A stretch of DNA of 64,000 bases from Paramagnetospirillum kuznetsovii (GTDB lineage Bacteria > Pseudomonadota > Alphaproteobacteria > Rhodospirillales > Magnetospirillaceae): positions 1 to 64,000 of the forward strand of contig NZ_PGTO01000011.1 of the NCBI RefSeq assembly GCF_003284725.1. Direction: 5' to 3'. Position 1 is the stretch's first letter, and every line of letters starts with the position of its first letter. Below are positions 56,074 to 64,000 of the stretch, piece by piece. The position numbers and the translations under genes are program-made. Below the pieces are notes generated by a model that saw only the letters and a program-made list of their open reading frames with translations, had not been told where the DNA came from and made no database searches.

Positions 56074-57731
56074 GCCAGTCAGAGGACGCAACCGAACTGT
56101 TTTACCTGCCGTTGGGCGGGGTCGGTGAAATCGGCATGAACCTGTCGCTGTATGGATGCGGCGGCAAATGGCTGATGGTGGATCTGGGGGTGTCGTTCGG
56201 CGATGATTCCATGCCCATGGTGGATGTGGTCATGGCCGATCCCGCCTGGATCGAGGAGCGGGCCGACAAACTGGTGGGCCTCGTGCTGACTCATGGTCAC
56301 GAGGATCACCTGGGGGCGGTGGGTCATCTGTGGCGCAGGCTGCGCTGCCCGGTCTGGGCGACGCCGTTCACCGCCTCGCTGCTGAAAGGCAAGCTGCACG
56401 AGGCGGGCCTGCACAACGACGTGCCTCTTACCGTAGTTGCGCCGGGCTCCCGCTTCACGGTGGGTCCGTTCGAGATCGAAATGATCTCCATGACCCATTC
56501 CATCCCCGAACCGAATACGCTGGCCATCCGCACCAAGGCCGGCACGGTGGTCCATACCGGCGACTGGAAGTTCGATCCCGATCCGCTGTTGGGGCCGACC
56601 GCCGACAAGGAAGCGCTGCGCAAGGCGGGCAAGGGCGGTGTTCTGGCGGTGGTGGGTGATTCCACCAATGTGTTCACCCGGGGTCATTCCGGTTCGGAAT
56701 CGGAAGTCAGGGGCAGCCTGATCGAATTGCTGGGACGCTTCGACGGCCGCATCGCGGTGTCGTGCTTCGCCACCAATGTGGCGCGGCTGGAAAGCATCGC
56801 GGTGGCGGCGGCGGCCAATGACCGCAATGTCGCCCTGGTGGGGCGCTCGCTGTGGCGCATCGACAAGGCGGCCCGCGAGAACGGCTATTTCGCCGACCTG
56901 CCGCCTTTCCTGACCGAGCACGACGCCGGTTACCTGCCCAAGGACAAGGTGGTCTATATCTGCACCGGCAGCCAGGGCGAGCCGCGCGCCGCCTTGGCCC
57001 GTATCGCCTCGGGGGATCATCCCCATGTGGCGCTGGGCTCCGGCGACGTGGTGATCTTCTCGTCGCGCATCATTCCCGGCAACGAGAAGGAAATCTACCG
57101 GCTGCAAAACGACCTCGTCCGTCTGGGCGTCGAGGTGGTGACCGAGAAGGATGAATTCATCCATGTCTCGGGCCATCCCGCCCGCGAGGAGATGGAAGAG
57201 CTTTACCGCCTGCTGCGGCCCAAGCTGGCGGTGCCGGTTCATGGCGAGGCCCGCCATCTTCAGGAACACGCAAGGCTGGCCAAGGCCTGCGGCGTACCGG
57301 AAGCCTTCGAGATCGGCAACGGCACCATGTTGCGGCTGGCCCCCGGTCCGGTCGAAGTGGTCGATTACGTTCCCACCGGCCGTCTCTGCGTCGATGGACC
57401 CCGTCTGGTGCGGCTGGATTCCGAGATTCTGCGCAACCGTCGCCGCATGGTCTATAACGGCTCGGCAGTGGTTACCGTGGTGGTGGACCGCAACGGCAAG
57501 CTGATGGGCGATCCGCAACTGACCGCGTTGGGGCTGCTGGACGCCGGGCACGAGGCGGAAGAACACGACGTCGTCGTCGAAGCCATCCGCGACGCCATCG
57601 AGGAATTGCCGCTAAAGGCCAAGCGCGACGACGGCATCGTGCGGGAGACGGCGCGGCTGGCGGTGCGCCGTTCGCTGAAGGAAACCCACGGCAAGAAACC
57701 CATTACCGATGTCCATCTGGTGCGAATCTAG
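56070..57731 (+). CDS. rnj: Ribonuclease J
   Basis: A 553-aa metallo-beta-lactamase/beta-CASP ribonuclease with endo- and 5'-exonuclease activity on mRNA and rRNA. The zinc site is HGHEDH (His75, His77, Asp79, His80), GDSTNVF and the beta-CASP part with [14 protein letters not shown] and [20 protein letters not shown] (family pattern) and HVSGHP follow. In alphaproteobacteria RNase J matures the 5' ends of rRNA. The ATG at 56070 overlaps the coaX stop; the frame runs further up but inside coaX. Confidence 0.96.
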   Translation: MSQSEDATELFYLPLGGVGEIGMNLSLYGCGGKWLMVDLGVSFGDDSMPMVDVVMADPAWIEERADKLVGLVLTHGHEDHLGAVGHLWRRLRCPVWATPFTASLLKGKLHEAGLHNDVPLTVVAPGSRFTVGPFEIEMISMTHSIPEPNTLAIRTKAGTVVHTGDWKFDPDPLLGPTADKEALRKAGKGGVLAVVGDSTNVFTRGHSGSESEVRGSLIELLGRFDGRIAVSCFATNVARLESIAVAAAANDRNVALVGRSLWRIDKAARENGYFADLPPFLTEHDAGYLPKDKVVYICTGSQGEPRAALARIASGDHPHVALGSGDVVIFSSRIIPGNEKEIYRLQNDLVRLGVEVVTEKDEFIHVSGHPAREEMEELYRLLRPKLAVPVHGEARHLQEHARLAKACGVPEAFEIGNGTMLRLAPGPVEVVDYVPTGRLCVDGPRLVRLDSEILRNRRRMVYNGSAVVTVVVDRNGKLMGDPQLTALGLLDAGHEAEEHDVVVEAIRDAIEELPLKAKRDDGIVRETARLAVRRSLKETHGKKPITDVHLVRI

Positions 57732-57776
57732 AATCTGAATTAGAGTTTTTGGCAGGAAATAGAGGATCTGCGCCCA

Positions 57777-58181
57777 ATGTCCTTGATCGAGTGGGATTCG
57801 TCTTTCAGCGTTGGGTCCGAGCGCATGGATGCCGACCACCAGCGTCTGCTGACTCTGCTCAATCGCCTTTACGACGCATGGCATGGCGGCGAGGGGGTGG
57901 ATGAATTGGGGTGGTTGTTCGACGAATTGCTGGCTTATGCCGACACCCATTTCGCCGCCGAGGAAATGGCGTTGAAGTCCCGCAATTACCAGCGACTGGA
58001 AAAGCAACAGACCGATCATATCCGCCTGAAGGCTTCGGTGATCGATTTCCGCAATCGCTATCTGAGCGGCGATACGCCAACGGTCCTGACCGAGGAGATG
58101 ACCCAGTTCCTCAAGGACTGGCTGCTGCAGCATATCCTCGGCGAGGACATGCTCTACAAGGACAGCTTCAAGGGCGAGTAG
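57777..58181 (+). CDS. Bacteriohemerythrin with one substituted ligand position
   Basis: A 134-aa single-domain hemerythrin, a four-helix bundle binding O2 at a di-iron site. Ligands seen: His21 (DADHQRLL), His58 and Glu62 (DTHFAAEE), His81, His119 and Asp124 (QHILGEDM). The HxxxH pair on the third helix reads QxxxH: Gln77 stands where the first histidine is expected. Such proteins are plentiful in magnetotactic and microaerophilic bacteria, where they carry or sense oxygen. The changed ligand may alter O2 affinity or redox behaviour. It stands alone after rnj and abuts the convergent oxidoreductase gene by one base. Confidence 0.9.
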   Translation: MSLIEWDSSFSVGSERMDADHQRLLTLLNRLYDAWHGGEGVDELGWLFDELLAYADTHFAAEEMALKSRNYQRLEKQQTDHIRLKASVIDFRNRYLSGDTPTVLTEEMTQFLKDWLLQHILGEDMLYKDSFKGE

Positions 58182-58182
58182 T

Positions 58183-59133
58183 CTAATCCACCGTCAGCAC
58201 GATCTTGCCGCGCACATGGCCGCTTTTGCTGCGGTCCAGCGCCTCGGCGGCGTGGGGCAGGGGGAATTCCTCGATCTCGGGCGCGGCGAGAATGCCGCTG
58301 TCCATCAGCCCGGCCAGCCGCCGCAACTGGCCACCGTCGGGCTTGACGAACAGGTACTTCACCCGGATGCCCAGTTGCTCACCCAAGTCCTTGTCGGTCT
58401 TGTCGGTGATGGAGACCAGGATGCCGCCGGGCTTGACCGTCTGGTAGCTGCGGGTCAGCACCTCGCCGCCGACGGTGCCGTAAGCAAAATCGACGCCGTC
58501 CGGGCAAAGCGCCTTCACTTCGGTGACGAAATCCTGGGCGGCGTAGTCGATGACATGGTCGGCGCCGAGGCCGCGCACATAGTCATGGTTGGCGGCTCCG
58601 GCGGTGGCGATCACCGTGGCGCCCGCCCATTTGGCCAGCGGCACCGCCAGACTGCCGACGCCGCCGGCCCCGGCGTGGATCAGCACGCTTTGGCCCGGCC
58701 GGACCTGGGCGACGTCGAACAGGGATTGCCATGCGGTTAGTCCCGCCAGGGGAATGGTGGAGGCCTGGGCGAAGGATGCGTTGGCGGGCATGGGGGCCAC
58801 CGCCGAGGCGTCCATGGTGACGTATTCGGCATAGGTGCCCCATTGGATGTCGGGCTTGCGGCAGAACGACCACACCCGCTCGCCGATGGAAAAGCCGGTG
58901 ACGCCCTCGCCCAGGGCGGCGATGGTGCCCGCCGCGTCCCAGCCGGGGATCAGCGGAAAGCCGCAGGGAAACAGGCGTGCCAGCCCGCCCTCGGCGATCT
59001 TCCAATCCACCGGATTGACCCCGGCGGCGCGCACCCGGATCAACACCTCGCCCGCCGCCGGGACCGGGGTGGCGATCTCGCGCCATTCCAAGGTCTCGGG
59101 CGGGCCGAAGCGATCCAGGATCATGGCCTTCAT
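58183..59133 (-). CDS. Zinc-independent MDR oxidoreductase, quinone reductase-like
   Basis: A 316-aa medium-chain reductase. The GroES-like half has AAGVNPVDWKIAEGG and PLIPGWDAAGTI; the Rossmann half has the NADPH loop HAGAGGVGSLAVPLAK and GADHVIDY. The four structural-zinc cysteines of alcohol dehydrogenases are missing, so a quinone oxidoreductase or enoyl reductase activity with NADPH is likely; the substrate is unknown. Its ATG overlaps the TGA of the CoA ligase gene by one base, so both are made together, which hints that it acts in the same catabolic route. Confidence 0.88.
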   Translation of the reverse strand: MKAMILDRFGPPETLEWREIATPVPAAGEVLIRVRAAGVNPVDWKIAEGGLARLFPCGFPLIPGWDAAGTIAALGEGVTGFSIGERVWSFCRKPDIQWGTYAEYVTMDASAVAPMPANASFAQASTIPLAGLTAWQSLFDVAQVRPGQSVLIHAGAGGVGSLAVPLAKWAGATVIATAGAANHDYVRGLGADHVIDYAAQDFVTEVKALCPDGVDFAYGTVGGEVLTRSYQTVKPGGILVSITDKTDKDLGEQLGIRVKYLFVKPDGGQLRRLAGLMDSGILAAPEIEEFPLPHAAEALDRSKSGHVRGKIVLTVD

Positions 59134-60632
59134 CAGCCGCCTTCCCGCAGCTTGAAGCGCTGGACTTTGCCGGTGGCGGTGCGGGGGATGGCGTCCAGGA
59201 AGCGGACGTTGCGCGGACATTTGAAGATGGCCAGCTTGGCGCGCAGCGACTCGATGATGCGCGCTTCCAGAATGGGCGGATGCTCGTCCACCTCGGCCAC
59301 CGCGTAAAGGACGAGGCGAATCAACCCGTCCTCGTTGGGAATACCCACCGCCACCGCGTCGGCGACTCCCGGTACCATCAAGGCGGCTTCTTCGACTTCG
59401 GAAGGGCTGACCCATTGGCCGGACACCTTGATCATGTCGTCCGAGCGGCCCTGGGGCGTCCAATAGCCGTCGGCGTCGAAGGCGAAGACGTCGCCGGTCT
59501 TCCACCAGCCGTCGCGCAAGACCCGCTGGGTGACATCGGGCCGATTGTGGTAGCGGCGGAACAGCGAGTCCATGCGCACCCACAAATCCCCGGCCGTGTC
59601 GGGGGTGGTGATCTCGGTCCCGTCGGGGCTGCGCAACCGTACCTCGGCCCAGGGCAGTGGCTTGCCGCAGGCGCCGGGTTTCATGTCGGCGGGCGTGCTG
59701 GCGATGAACAGGAACAGCGCCTCGGTGGCGCCGATGCCTTCCAACATCAAGCCGCCGGTCTCCTCCATCCAGCGACGGCACAATTCGGCGGGCAAGTTCT
59801 CTCCCGCCGAGACCCAGGTCTTGACGCCCCGGAACGCCTCGGTGGCGCAGGCGCCGTCCTTGAGCAGCAGGCGATAGAGCGAAGGGACCGAAAGGACCAC
59901 CTTGGGCCGGGCGGTGGTGATGACCTGGGCGGCGGCGGCGGCATCCGGCCAGCCGCGATGCAGAACCAGCGTCGCGCCACAGCGTAATCCGCCGATCAGG
60001 CAATGGCCCAGCGGATAGGCGAAGAACAGCTTCGAGGTGGAGAATATCCGATCGCCGGGATTGACGCCCAGATTCTCGCGCACATGGCGTTCGCCCAGGG
60101 CGATGGAGGCATGGACGTGGATGGCCCCTTTTGGCTGACCGGTGGTACCGGAGGTGTACATCCACAAGGCGGTATCCTCGGGATCCATATCGGCCGAGAC
60201 CAACTGATCGGATGATCCGGCCAGGAACGCCTCCAACTCGTCGGAAAACACCATGCGGGGCGAGACATGGGCCATGGTGGCCGCTTCACGTGCCAAATCG
60301 GCAAGGGCGCTTTCCGCCAAGAGCAGGGGGGCGCAACTGTCGCCGAAGGCATGGGCCAGATCCTTTGCGGCCATGCGGGTGTTCAGCGCCACGGCGGCGA
60401 AGCCCGCTTTCATGGCGCCCAAATAGGCGGCCACCAGTTCGGGGCCGTCGTCCAACAGCAGCAGGACGGGCTGCTGGCGCTGGACGCCCGCAAGGGTCAT
60501 GGCGTTGCCGTAGCGGCAAGCCAGTCGGTCCAACTGGGAATAGGTCAGGGTCGTCTCACCGCAGATCAGGGCAAGGCTATCGCCTCGGCCGACGGCAAGG
60601 CTCGGCCCCAAGATATCGTCGGCGCCATTCAT
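59133..60632 (-). CDS. Acyl/aryl-CoA ligase, benzoate-CoA-ligase-like
   Basis: A 499-aa AMP-forming ligase. The ATP loop is YTSGTTGQPKGAIH, EGIGATEALFLF is the adenylation motif, GDLWVRMDSLFRRY and WWKTGDVFAFDADGYW follow, and the catalytic Lys lies in RTATGKVQRFKL. The pattern STSKLFFAYPLGH and the GIGATE form resemble benzoate-CoA and 4-hydroxybenzoate-CoA ligases. It would make an aromatic or short acyl-CoA, but the substrate is not fixed by sequence. The ATG at 60632 follows AAGGGTGATTGCC; a longer frame has no support. Confidence 0.87.
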   Translation of the reverse strand: MNGADDILGPSLAVGRGDSLALICGETTLTYSQLDRLACRYGNAMTLAGVQRQQPVLLLLDDGPELVAAYLGAMKAGFAAVALNTRMAAKDLAHAFGDSCAPLLLAESALADLAREAATMAHVSPRMVFSDELEAFLAGSSDQLVSADMDPEDTALWMYTSGTTGQPKGAIHVHASIALGERHVRENLGVNPGDRIFSTSKLFFAYPLGHCLIGGLRCGATLVLHRGWPDAAAAAQVITTARPKVVLSVPSLYRLLLKDGACATEAFRGVKTWVSAGENLPAELCRRWMEETGGLMLEGIGATEALFLFIASTPADMKPGACGKPLPWAEVRLRSPDGTEITTPDTAGDLWVRMDSLFRRYHNRPDVTQRVLRDGWWKTGDVFAFDADGYWTPQGRSDDMIKVSGQWVSPSEVEEAALMVPGVADAVAVGIPNEDGLIRLVLYAVAEVDEHPPILEARIIESLRAKLAIFKCPRNVRFLDAIPRTATGKVQRFKLREGG

Positions 60633-60647
60633 GGCAATCACCCTTGG

Positions 60648-60695
60648 AAAGAAAAGGCGAGCCGCCACCAACCCCATTGGGGCGGACGGCTCGCC
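60648..60695 (-). terminator. Rho-independent terminator after the binding-protein gene
   Basis: On the minus strand a 9-bp GC-rich stem (60695-60687 with 60664-60656) is followed by TTTTCTTT. It lies 12 bases after the binding-protein stop and upstream of the ligase. It should keep the binding protein transcript abundant and the ligase low, or separate the two. Confidence 0.8.
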
Positions 60696-60707
60696 GATTG
60701 TCGCGAC

Positions 60708-61862
60708 CTATTCGACGATGATCCAGTCACCGTTCTTGATCTCGACCATTTTGAAGGACTCGAGGCCGAGTCCCATATGGTCGGTGGGCGAATAGGTGTA
60801 GATGCCGGTGGTGGCGACGAAGTCCTTGGTCTGCTCGATGGCGTCGCGGACCTTGGCCTTGTCGGTGGTTCCGGCACGCTTGAAGGCGTCGATGGCCATC
60901 ATCAGGGCATCGATGCCGTGACCGGGCAGCGGACCGGCTTCCAGCGGCTTGTTGTGTTCCTCGTATTCCTTCTTGAAGTCCATGGTGACCTTCTTCTGAC
61001 GGTCACTGGCAGGCAGCTGATCGGCGACGGCCTGAGCACCGGCCGGCAGGCGCATGCCGTCGGCGGCGGTGCCGACCAGGCGCAGGAACTCCTTGGAGGC
61101 GACGCCGTGGGACTGGTAGGTCGGCAGGTTGAGGCCCATCTGCTTGAGGTTCTTGGTCACCACGGCGGGGCCGGTGCCGGTACCGAAGATGAACAGGGCC
61201 TGCACGCCCGCCGTGCCGCGGATCTTGGTCAATTGCGGCGTGACGTCGGGATCCTTCGGCGAATAGACCTCGTCGATCAGGATCTCGATGCCGTAATTGG
61301 GGGCCAGCTTGACGGTCTGGTCATGACCGGACTTGCCGAAGCCCACATTCTCGGACAGCAGGGCGATCTTGGTCAGCCCGCGCTTCTTCAGGTCGGTCAT
61401 GACCTTTTCGGCGGCCAGACGGTCGGACTGGGGAAACTTGAAGGTCCACTTGCGGACCGGATCGCCGATGGCGGTGCCACCGCCCAGGGACATATAGGGC
61501 ATCTCGGCGCGTTCCATCAGGCTGAGAACGGCCATGCTGGTGGGCGTGCCCGATCCGCCGATGATGAGGTCCACCTTGTCGTTCTCGATCAGGCGCTTGA
61601 CGAAGGTGGTGGCCTTTTCCGGCTCGGAGCCGTCGTCATAGATGATCGCCTGGATCTTGCGGCCCAGCACGCCACCCTGGGCGTTGACCTTGTCGATCAT
61701 GTAATCGAAGGTCCGCTTCTGGGGGTCGCCCATGGGCGACATCTGACCGGTGACCGACAGGAACATTCCGATCTTAATGTCGTCGGCCGCGCTCGCGGCA
61801 TTGGTGCCGCACAAACCCATGACAACCGCCAGGCCAAACCCGGCTGCACGCTTCCAGCTCAT
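60708..61862 (-). CDS. ABC transporter periplasmic binding protein, LivK type
   Basis: A 384-aa protein with a signal peptide (about 1-26, AAGFGLAVVMGLCGTNAASA) and the type I periplasmic binding fold of the branched-chain amino-acid/aromatic family (KIGMFLSVTGQMSPMGDPQ at the start of the mature part, GGVLGRKIQAIIYDDGSEPEKA). It would deliver a small acid to a HAAT-type ABC permease, none of which is in the window. Beside a benzoate-like CoA ligase an aromatic acid is a plausible ligand; this is inference. GGAGGTG precedes the ATG. Confidence 0.88.
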   Translation of the reverse strand: MSWKRAAGFGLAVVMGLCGTNAASAADDIKIGMFLSVTGQMSPMGDPQKRTFDYMIDKVNAQGGVLGRKIQAIIYDDGSEPEKATTFVKRLIENDKVDLIIGGSGTPTSMAVLSLMERAEMPYMSLGGGTAIGDPVRKWTFKFPQSDRLAAEKVMTDLKKRGLTKIALLSENVGFGKSGHDQTVKLAPNYGIEILIDEVYSPKDPDVTPQLTKIRGTAGVQALFIFGTGTGPAVVTKNLKQMGLNLPTYQSHGVASKEFLRLVGTAADGMRLPAGAQAVADQLPASDRQKKVTMDFKKEYEEHNKPLEAGPLPGHGIDALMMAIDAFKRAGTTDKAKVRDAIEQTKDFVATTGIYTYSPTDHMGLGLESFKMVEIKNGDWIIVE

Positions 61863-61914
61863 TGAACACCTCCACAGTGTGATTGACGTCTGCTTCTTTA
61901 TCGGCAGTTCTTTG

Positions 61915-61948
61915 TCGGTATTGTAGTACCGAATTGCGCAAAAGCCAA
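61915..61948 (-). promoter_or_regulatory. Predicted binding-protein promoter overlapped by a GntR-type operator
   Basis: On the minus strand: TTGGCT (61948-61943), 17 bases, TACAAT (61925-61920). The perfect inverted repeat TCGGTA-N6-TACCGA (61915-61932) covers the -10 box and the likely start site. FadR/GntR-family regulators bind such short palindromes, and the gene for one diverges from here, so repression by steric block is predicted. Confidence 0.7.
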
Positions 61949-62043
61949 AGCCTCTATTTGGCTAGGGCGTATAGGGTACGCTTGACGAAAGGTGCTGCCA
62001 AGCGCACCATTGAATTGTAGCGAAATGTAACGGCGCGGTTGCC

Positions 62044-62772
62044 ATGAAAGATGCATCCAAGCTGGGCAACAGGCCCAGTGGGTTGGTCTCGGAAAGGGTC
62101 GCCGACCGCATTCTGGCGCGCATCGCGTCGGGGGAGTGGGGGCCGGGACACCGGCTGCCGGGGGAGCGGCACCTGGCCGAGGATATGGGAGTAAGCCGCG
62201 TCTCGGTCCGCGCCGCGCTCCAAAGCCTGAAGACCCAGGGGTTGCTTGACGCCGTCCAGGGCGGCGGCACGCGGGTCATCGCCACCACGGCCGCCATGGA
62301 CCCCGGCATGCTGGAACTGGTGCGGGTCAATGGCGAGAACCTGACCGATCTTGCGGAAATCCGCTCCATTCTCGAAGTTTGGGCGGCGGGCCGCGCCGCC
62401 CGGCGCAGGACCGAGGCGGATATCGCCGCACTGGACGCCATCATGACGGCGACCAAGGCCGATATCGACGCGGGCAAACATAAGAGCGAAAACGACATCC
62501 GCTTCCATCTCGCCATCGCCAAGGCATCCAGCAGTGGCATCTACATGCATTTCGTCGCCATGATCCGGGGCATGCTCAGCGAGATGGTGGACTATCATCG
62601 CTACGAGTTGTTTCCCACCCGCGACGACGATCACCGCATTCTCAGCCAGCATCAGGCCATTTTCGACGGCATTCGCACAGGTGACGCCGATGCCGCCCAA
62701 TCGGCCATGAAAGAGCATTTGGGCTGGGTGCTGGAGCGCTATGCCAAGCAGCATAACAACAAGAAATCGTAA
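62044..62772 (+). CDS. GntR-family transcription regulator, FadR/FCD type
   Basis: A 242-aa regulator. The N-terminal winged helix (about 17-80) has RLPGERHLAEDMGVSRVSVR and a wing at GGGTRV; the C-terminal FCD domain (about 95-235) carries metal-binding histidines in FHLAIAKAS, LSQHQAIFDGI and MKEHLGWVLE. FCD domains bind organic acids with a metal ion. It is transcribed away from the binding-protein gene and very probably controls it. The start is the ATG of MKDASKLGNRPSGLVSERV. Confidence 0.92.
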   Translation: MKDASKLGNRPSGLVSERVADRILARIASGEWGPGHRLPGERHLAEDMGVSRVSVRAALQSLKTQGLLDAVQGGGTRVIATTAAMDPGMLELVRVNGENLTDLAEIRSILEVWAAGRAARRRTEADIAALDAIMTATKADIDAGKHKSENDIRFHLAIAKASSSGIYMHFVAMIRGMLSEMVDYHRYELFPTRDDDHRILSQHQAIFDGIRTGDADAAQSAMKEHLGWVLERYAKQHNNKKS

Positions 62773-62840
62773 CAGCCGCATGGTATGCCCCGCCGGGTTC
62801 GTCTGCTATGGTGCGGGTGGACCATTTGCGAGGACTTGCG

Positions 62841-64000
62841 ATGAAGCGAAACAGAAATGCCAAGATCATTGCCACCCTGGGGCCGGCGTCTTCCACCCCC
62901 GAGGAGATCGAAAGCCTGTTCATCGCCGGGGCCGATGTATTTCGGCTGAACTTCAGCCATGGCACCCATGCCGACCACAAGGCCCGGCTGGACGCCATTC
63001 GCGAGTTGGAGAAGAAGGTTCAGCGTCCCATCGCGGTGCTGGCCGATCTGCAAGGCCCCAAGCTGCGGGTGGGCGATTTCGAGATCGGCAAGGTCCGCAT
63101 CGAAAACGGTAATCTGTTCCGCCTGGACATGGACCCGGCCCTGGGCACCGACAAGCGTGCCCCGCTGCTGCATCCCGAGGTGTTCGCCGCTCTCAATGTG
63201 GGCAGCGAACTGCTCATCGACGACGGCAAGGTCCGTCTGCGGGTGGAACGCCACGGCGCCGATTTCGCCGAGACCAGGGTTCTGGTCGGCGGCGAGGTCT
63301 CCAACCACAAGGGCGTCAACGTTCCCGACGTGGTTCTGCCCATCTCGCCGCTGACCGAGAAGGATCTGGCCGATCTGGAATTCGCGGTGGAGATGGGGGC
63401 CGACTGGATCGCCCTGTCCTTCGTCCAGCGTCCCTCCGACGTGGCCGAGGCGCGGCGTCTGGTGTCCGCCCATGTGGGATCGCGCGTCCGCATTCTGTCC
63501 AAGCTGGAAAAGCCCTCCGCCATCGACCATCTCATCGACATCATCGACCTGTCCGATGCGGTGATGGTCGCGCGCGGCGATCTGGGCGTCGAGTGTCCGT
63601 CCGAGATGGTGCCGATCCTGCAAAAGCGCATCGTCCGGGCTTGCCGTCTGGCGGGCAAGCCGGTGGTGGTGGCGACTCAGATGCTGGATTCCATGGTTCA
63701 TTCGCCGACGCCCACCCGCGCCGAGGCCTCCGACGTGGCGACCGCCGTCTATGACGGCGCCGACGCGGTGATGCTGTCGGCCGAGACGGCGTCCGGCGAC
63801 TTCCCCAAGGAAGCGGTCACCATGATGGATCGCATCATCGGGCAGGTGGAAAAGGACGAGCATTACCGGGTCATCACCGACGCTTCCCGCCTGGAGCCGG
63901 AACACACCACCCGCGACGCCATCAGCGCGGCGGCGCGCCAAGTCGCCCACACCCTGGGCGCGGCGGCCATCGTCACCTTCACCTCGTCGGGCTCCACCAC
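62841..64000 (+). CDS. pyk: Pyruvate kinase, 3' end beyond the window
   Basis: The first 386 codons of pyruvate kinase, which transfers phosphate from phosphoenolpyruvate to ADP. KIIATLGPASSTPEEIESL opens the barrel, LADLQGPKLRVGDF follows, the catalytic Lys is in RILSKLEKPSAIDH, and VMVARGDLGVECP and TQMLDSMVHSPTPTRAE are the active-site signatures. The last 90 or so residues of the C-terminal domain lie outside. The ATG at 62841 follows GCGAGGACTTGCG. Confidence 0.97.
   Translation, partial: MKRNRNAKIIATLGPASSTPEEIESLFIAGADVFRLNFSHGTHADHKARLDAIRELEKKVQRPIAVLADLQGPKLRVGDFEIGKVRIENGNLFRLDMDPALGTDKRAPLLHPEVFAALNVGSELLIDDGKVRLRVERHGADFAETRVLVGGEVSNHKGVNVPDVVLPISPLTEKDLADLEFAVEMGADWIALSFVQRPSDVAEARRLVSAHVGSRVRILSKLEKPSAIDHLIDIIDLSDAVMVARGDLGVECPSEMVPILQKRIVRACRLAGKPVVVATQMLDSMVHSPTPTRAEASDVATAVYDGADAVMLSAETASGDFPKEAVTMMDRIIGQVEKDEHYRVITDASRLEPEHTTRDAISAAARQVAHTLGAAAIVTFTSSGST

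Noticed and set aside
60267-61865. A 532-codon plus-strand frame opposite the binding protein and the ligase
   Set aside because: Same antisense composition effect; the minus strand has a complete signal peptide, a binding-protein fold and a ligase signature.

Overview
The window reads as chromosomal DNA of a GC-rich free-living alphaproteobacterium of the Rhodospirillales, most like Magnetospirillum. The grounds are the intact S10-spc-alpha ribosomal block, the 14-gene alphaproteobacterial complex I operon running into birA, coaX and RNase J, an ATP12 chaperone, an alphaproteobacterial CheZ and MotE, a PHB-type acetoacetyl-CoA reductase and a bacteriohemerythrin. No phage, insertion sequence, CRISPR array or rRNA gene is visible. 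The genus is an inference from gene content; no magnetosome gene is present.

1-16.3 kb, translation: the 3' end of tuf with its terminator, a VapBC-type toxin-antitoxin pair on the minus strand, and phaB. Then 29 consecutive plus-strand genes run rpsJ to rplQ, with secY, adk and rpoA inside. Strong sigma70-like promoters precede rpsJ (1812-1840) and rpsM (13585-13612), and a clear terminator follows rplQ. Several intercistronic hairpins (before rpsJ, rplO, secY, rpoA and rplQ) look like regulatory or processing structures.

16.3-25.5 kb: a non-coding stretch of about 0.45 kb, an unrecognised 383-aa protein with four internal repeats, then rluC, a HAD phosphatase, an AsmA-like protein and an ATP12 chaperone on the plus strand. 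A small lipoprotein and a large dCache-GAF histidine kinase face them on the minus strand.

25.5-38.4 kb, motility: on the minus strand, reading leftward, fliL, fliM, a small membrane protein, motE, cheY, cheZ and a very large exported repeat protein. Divergently, flgF-flgG-flgA-flgH and a DegP-type protease run on the plus strand. A near-perfect sigma54 (-24/-12) site precedes flgF.

38.4-40.2 kb: rarA flanked by two dispersed-type palindromic repeats, then tRNA-Val(TAC) and tRNA-Asp(GTC). 40.4-57.7 kb: nuoA to nuoN, tightly packed with overlapping starts and stops, followed by birA, coaX and rnj. This makes one respiratory and cofactor superoperon.

57.7-64 kb: a bacteriohemerythrin with one ligand position changed, an MDR oxidoreductase, an aryl/acyl-CoA ligase and a periplasmic binding protein on the minus strand. 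A FadR/GntR regulator diverges from the binding protein, and a perfect inverted repeat in between covers the -10 box of its predicted promoter. Pyruvate kinase is cut by the window edge. Coding density is very high, and many long antisense frames, including one of 1,411 codons opposite nuoJ-nuoM, are GC-composition shadows.
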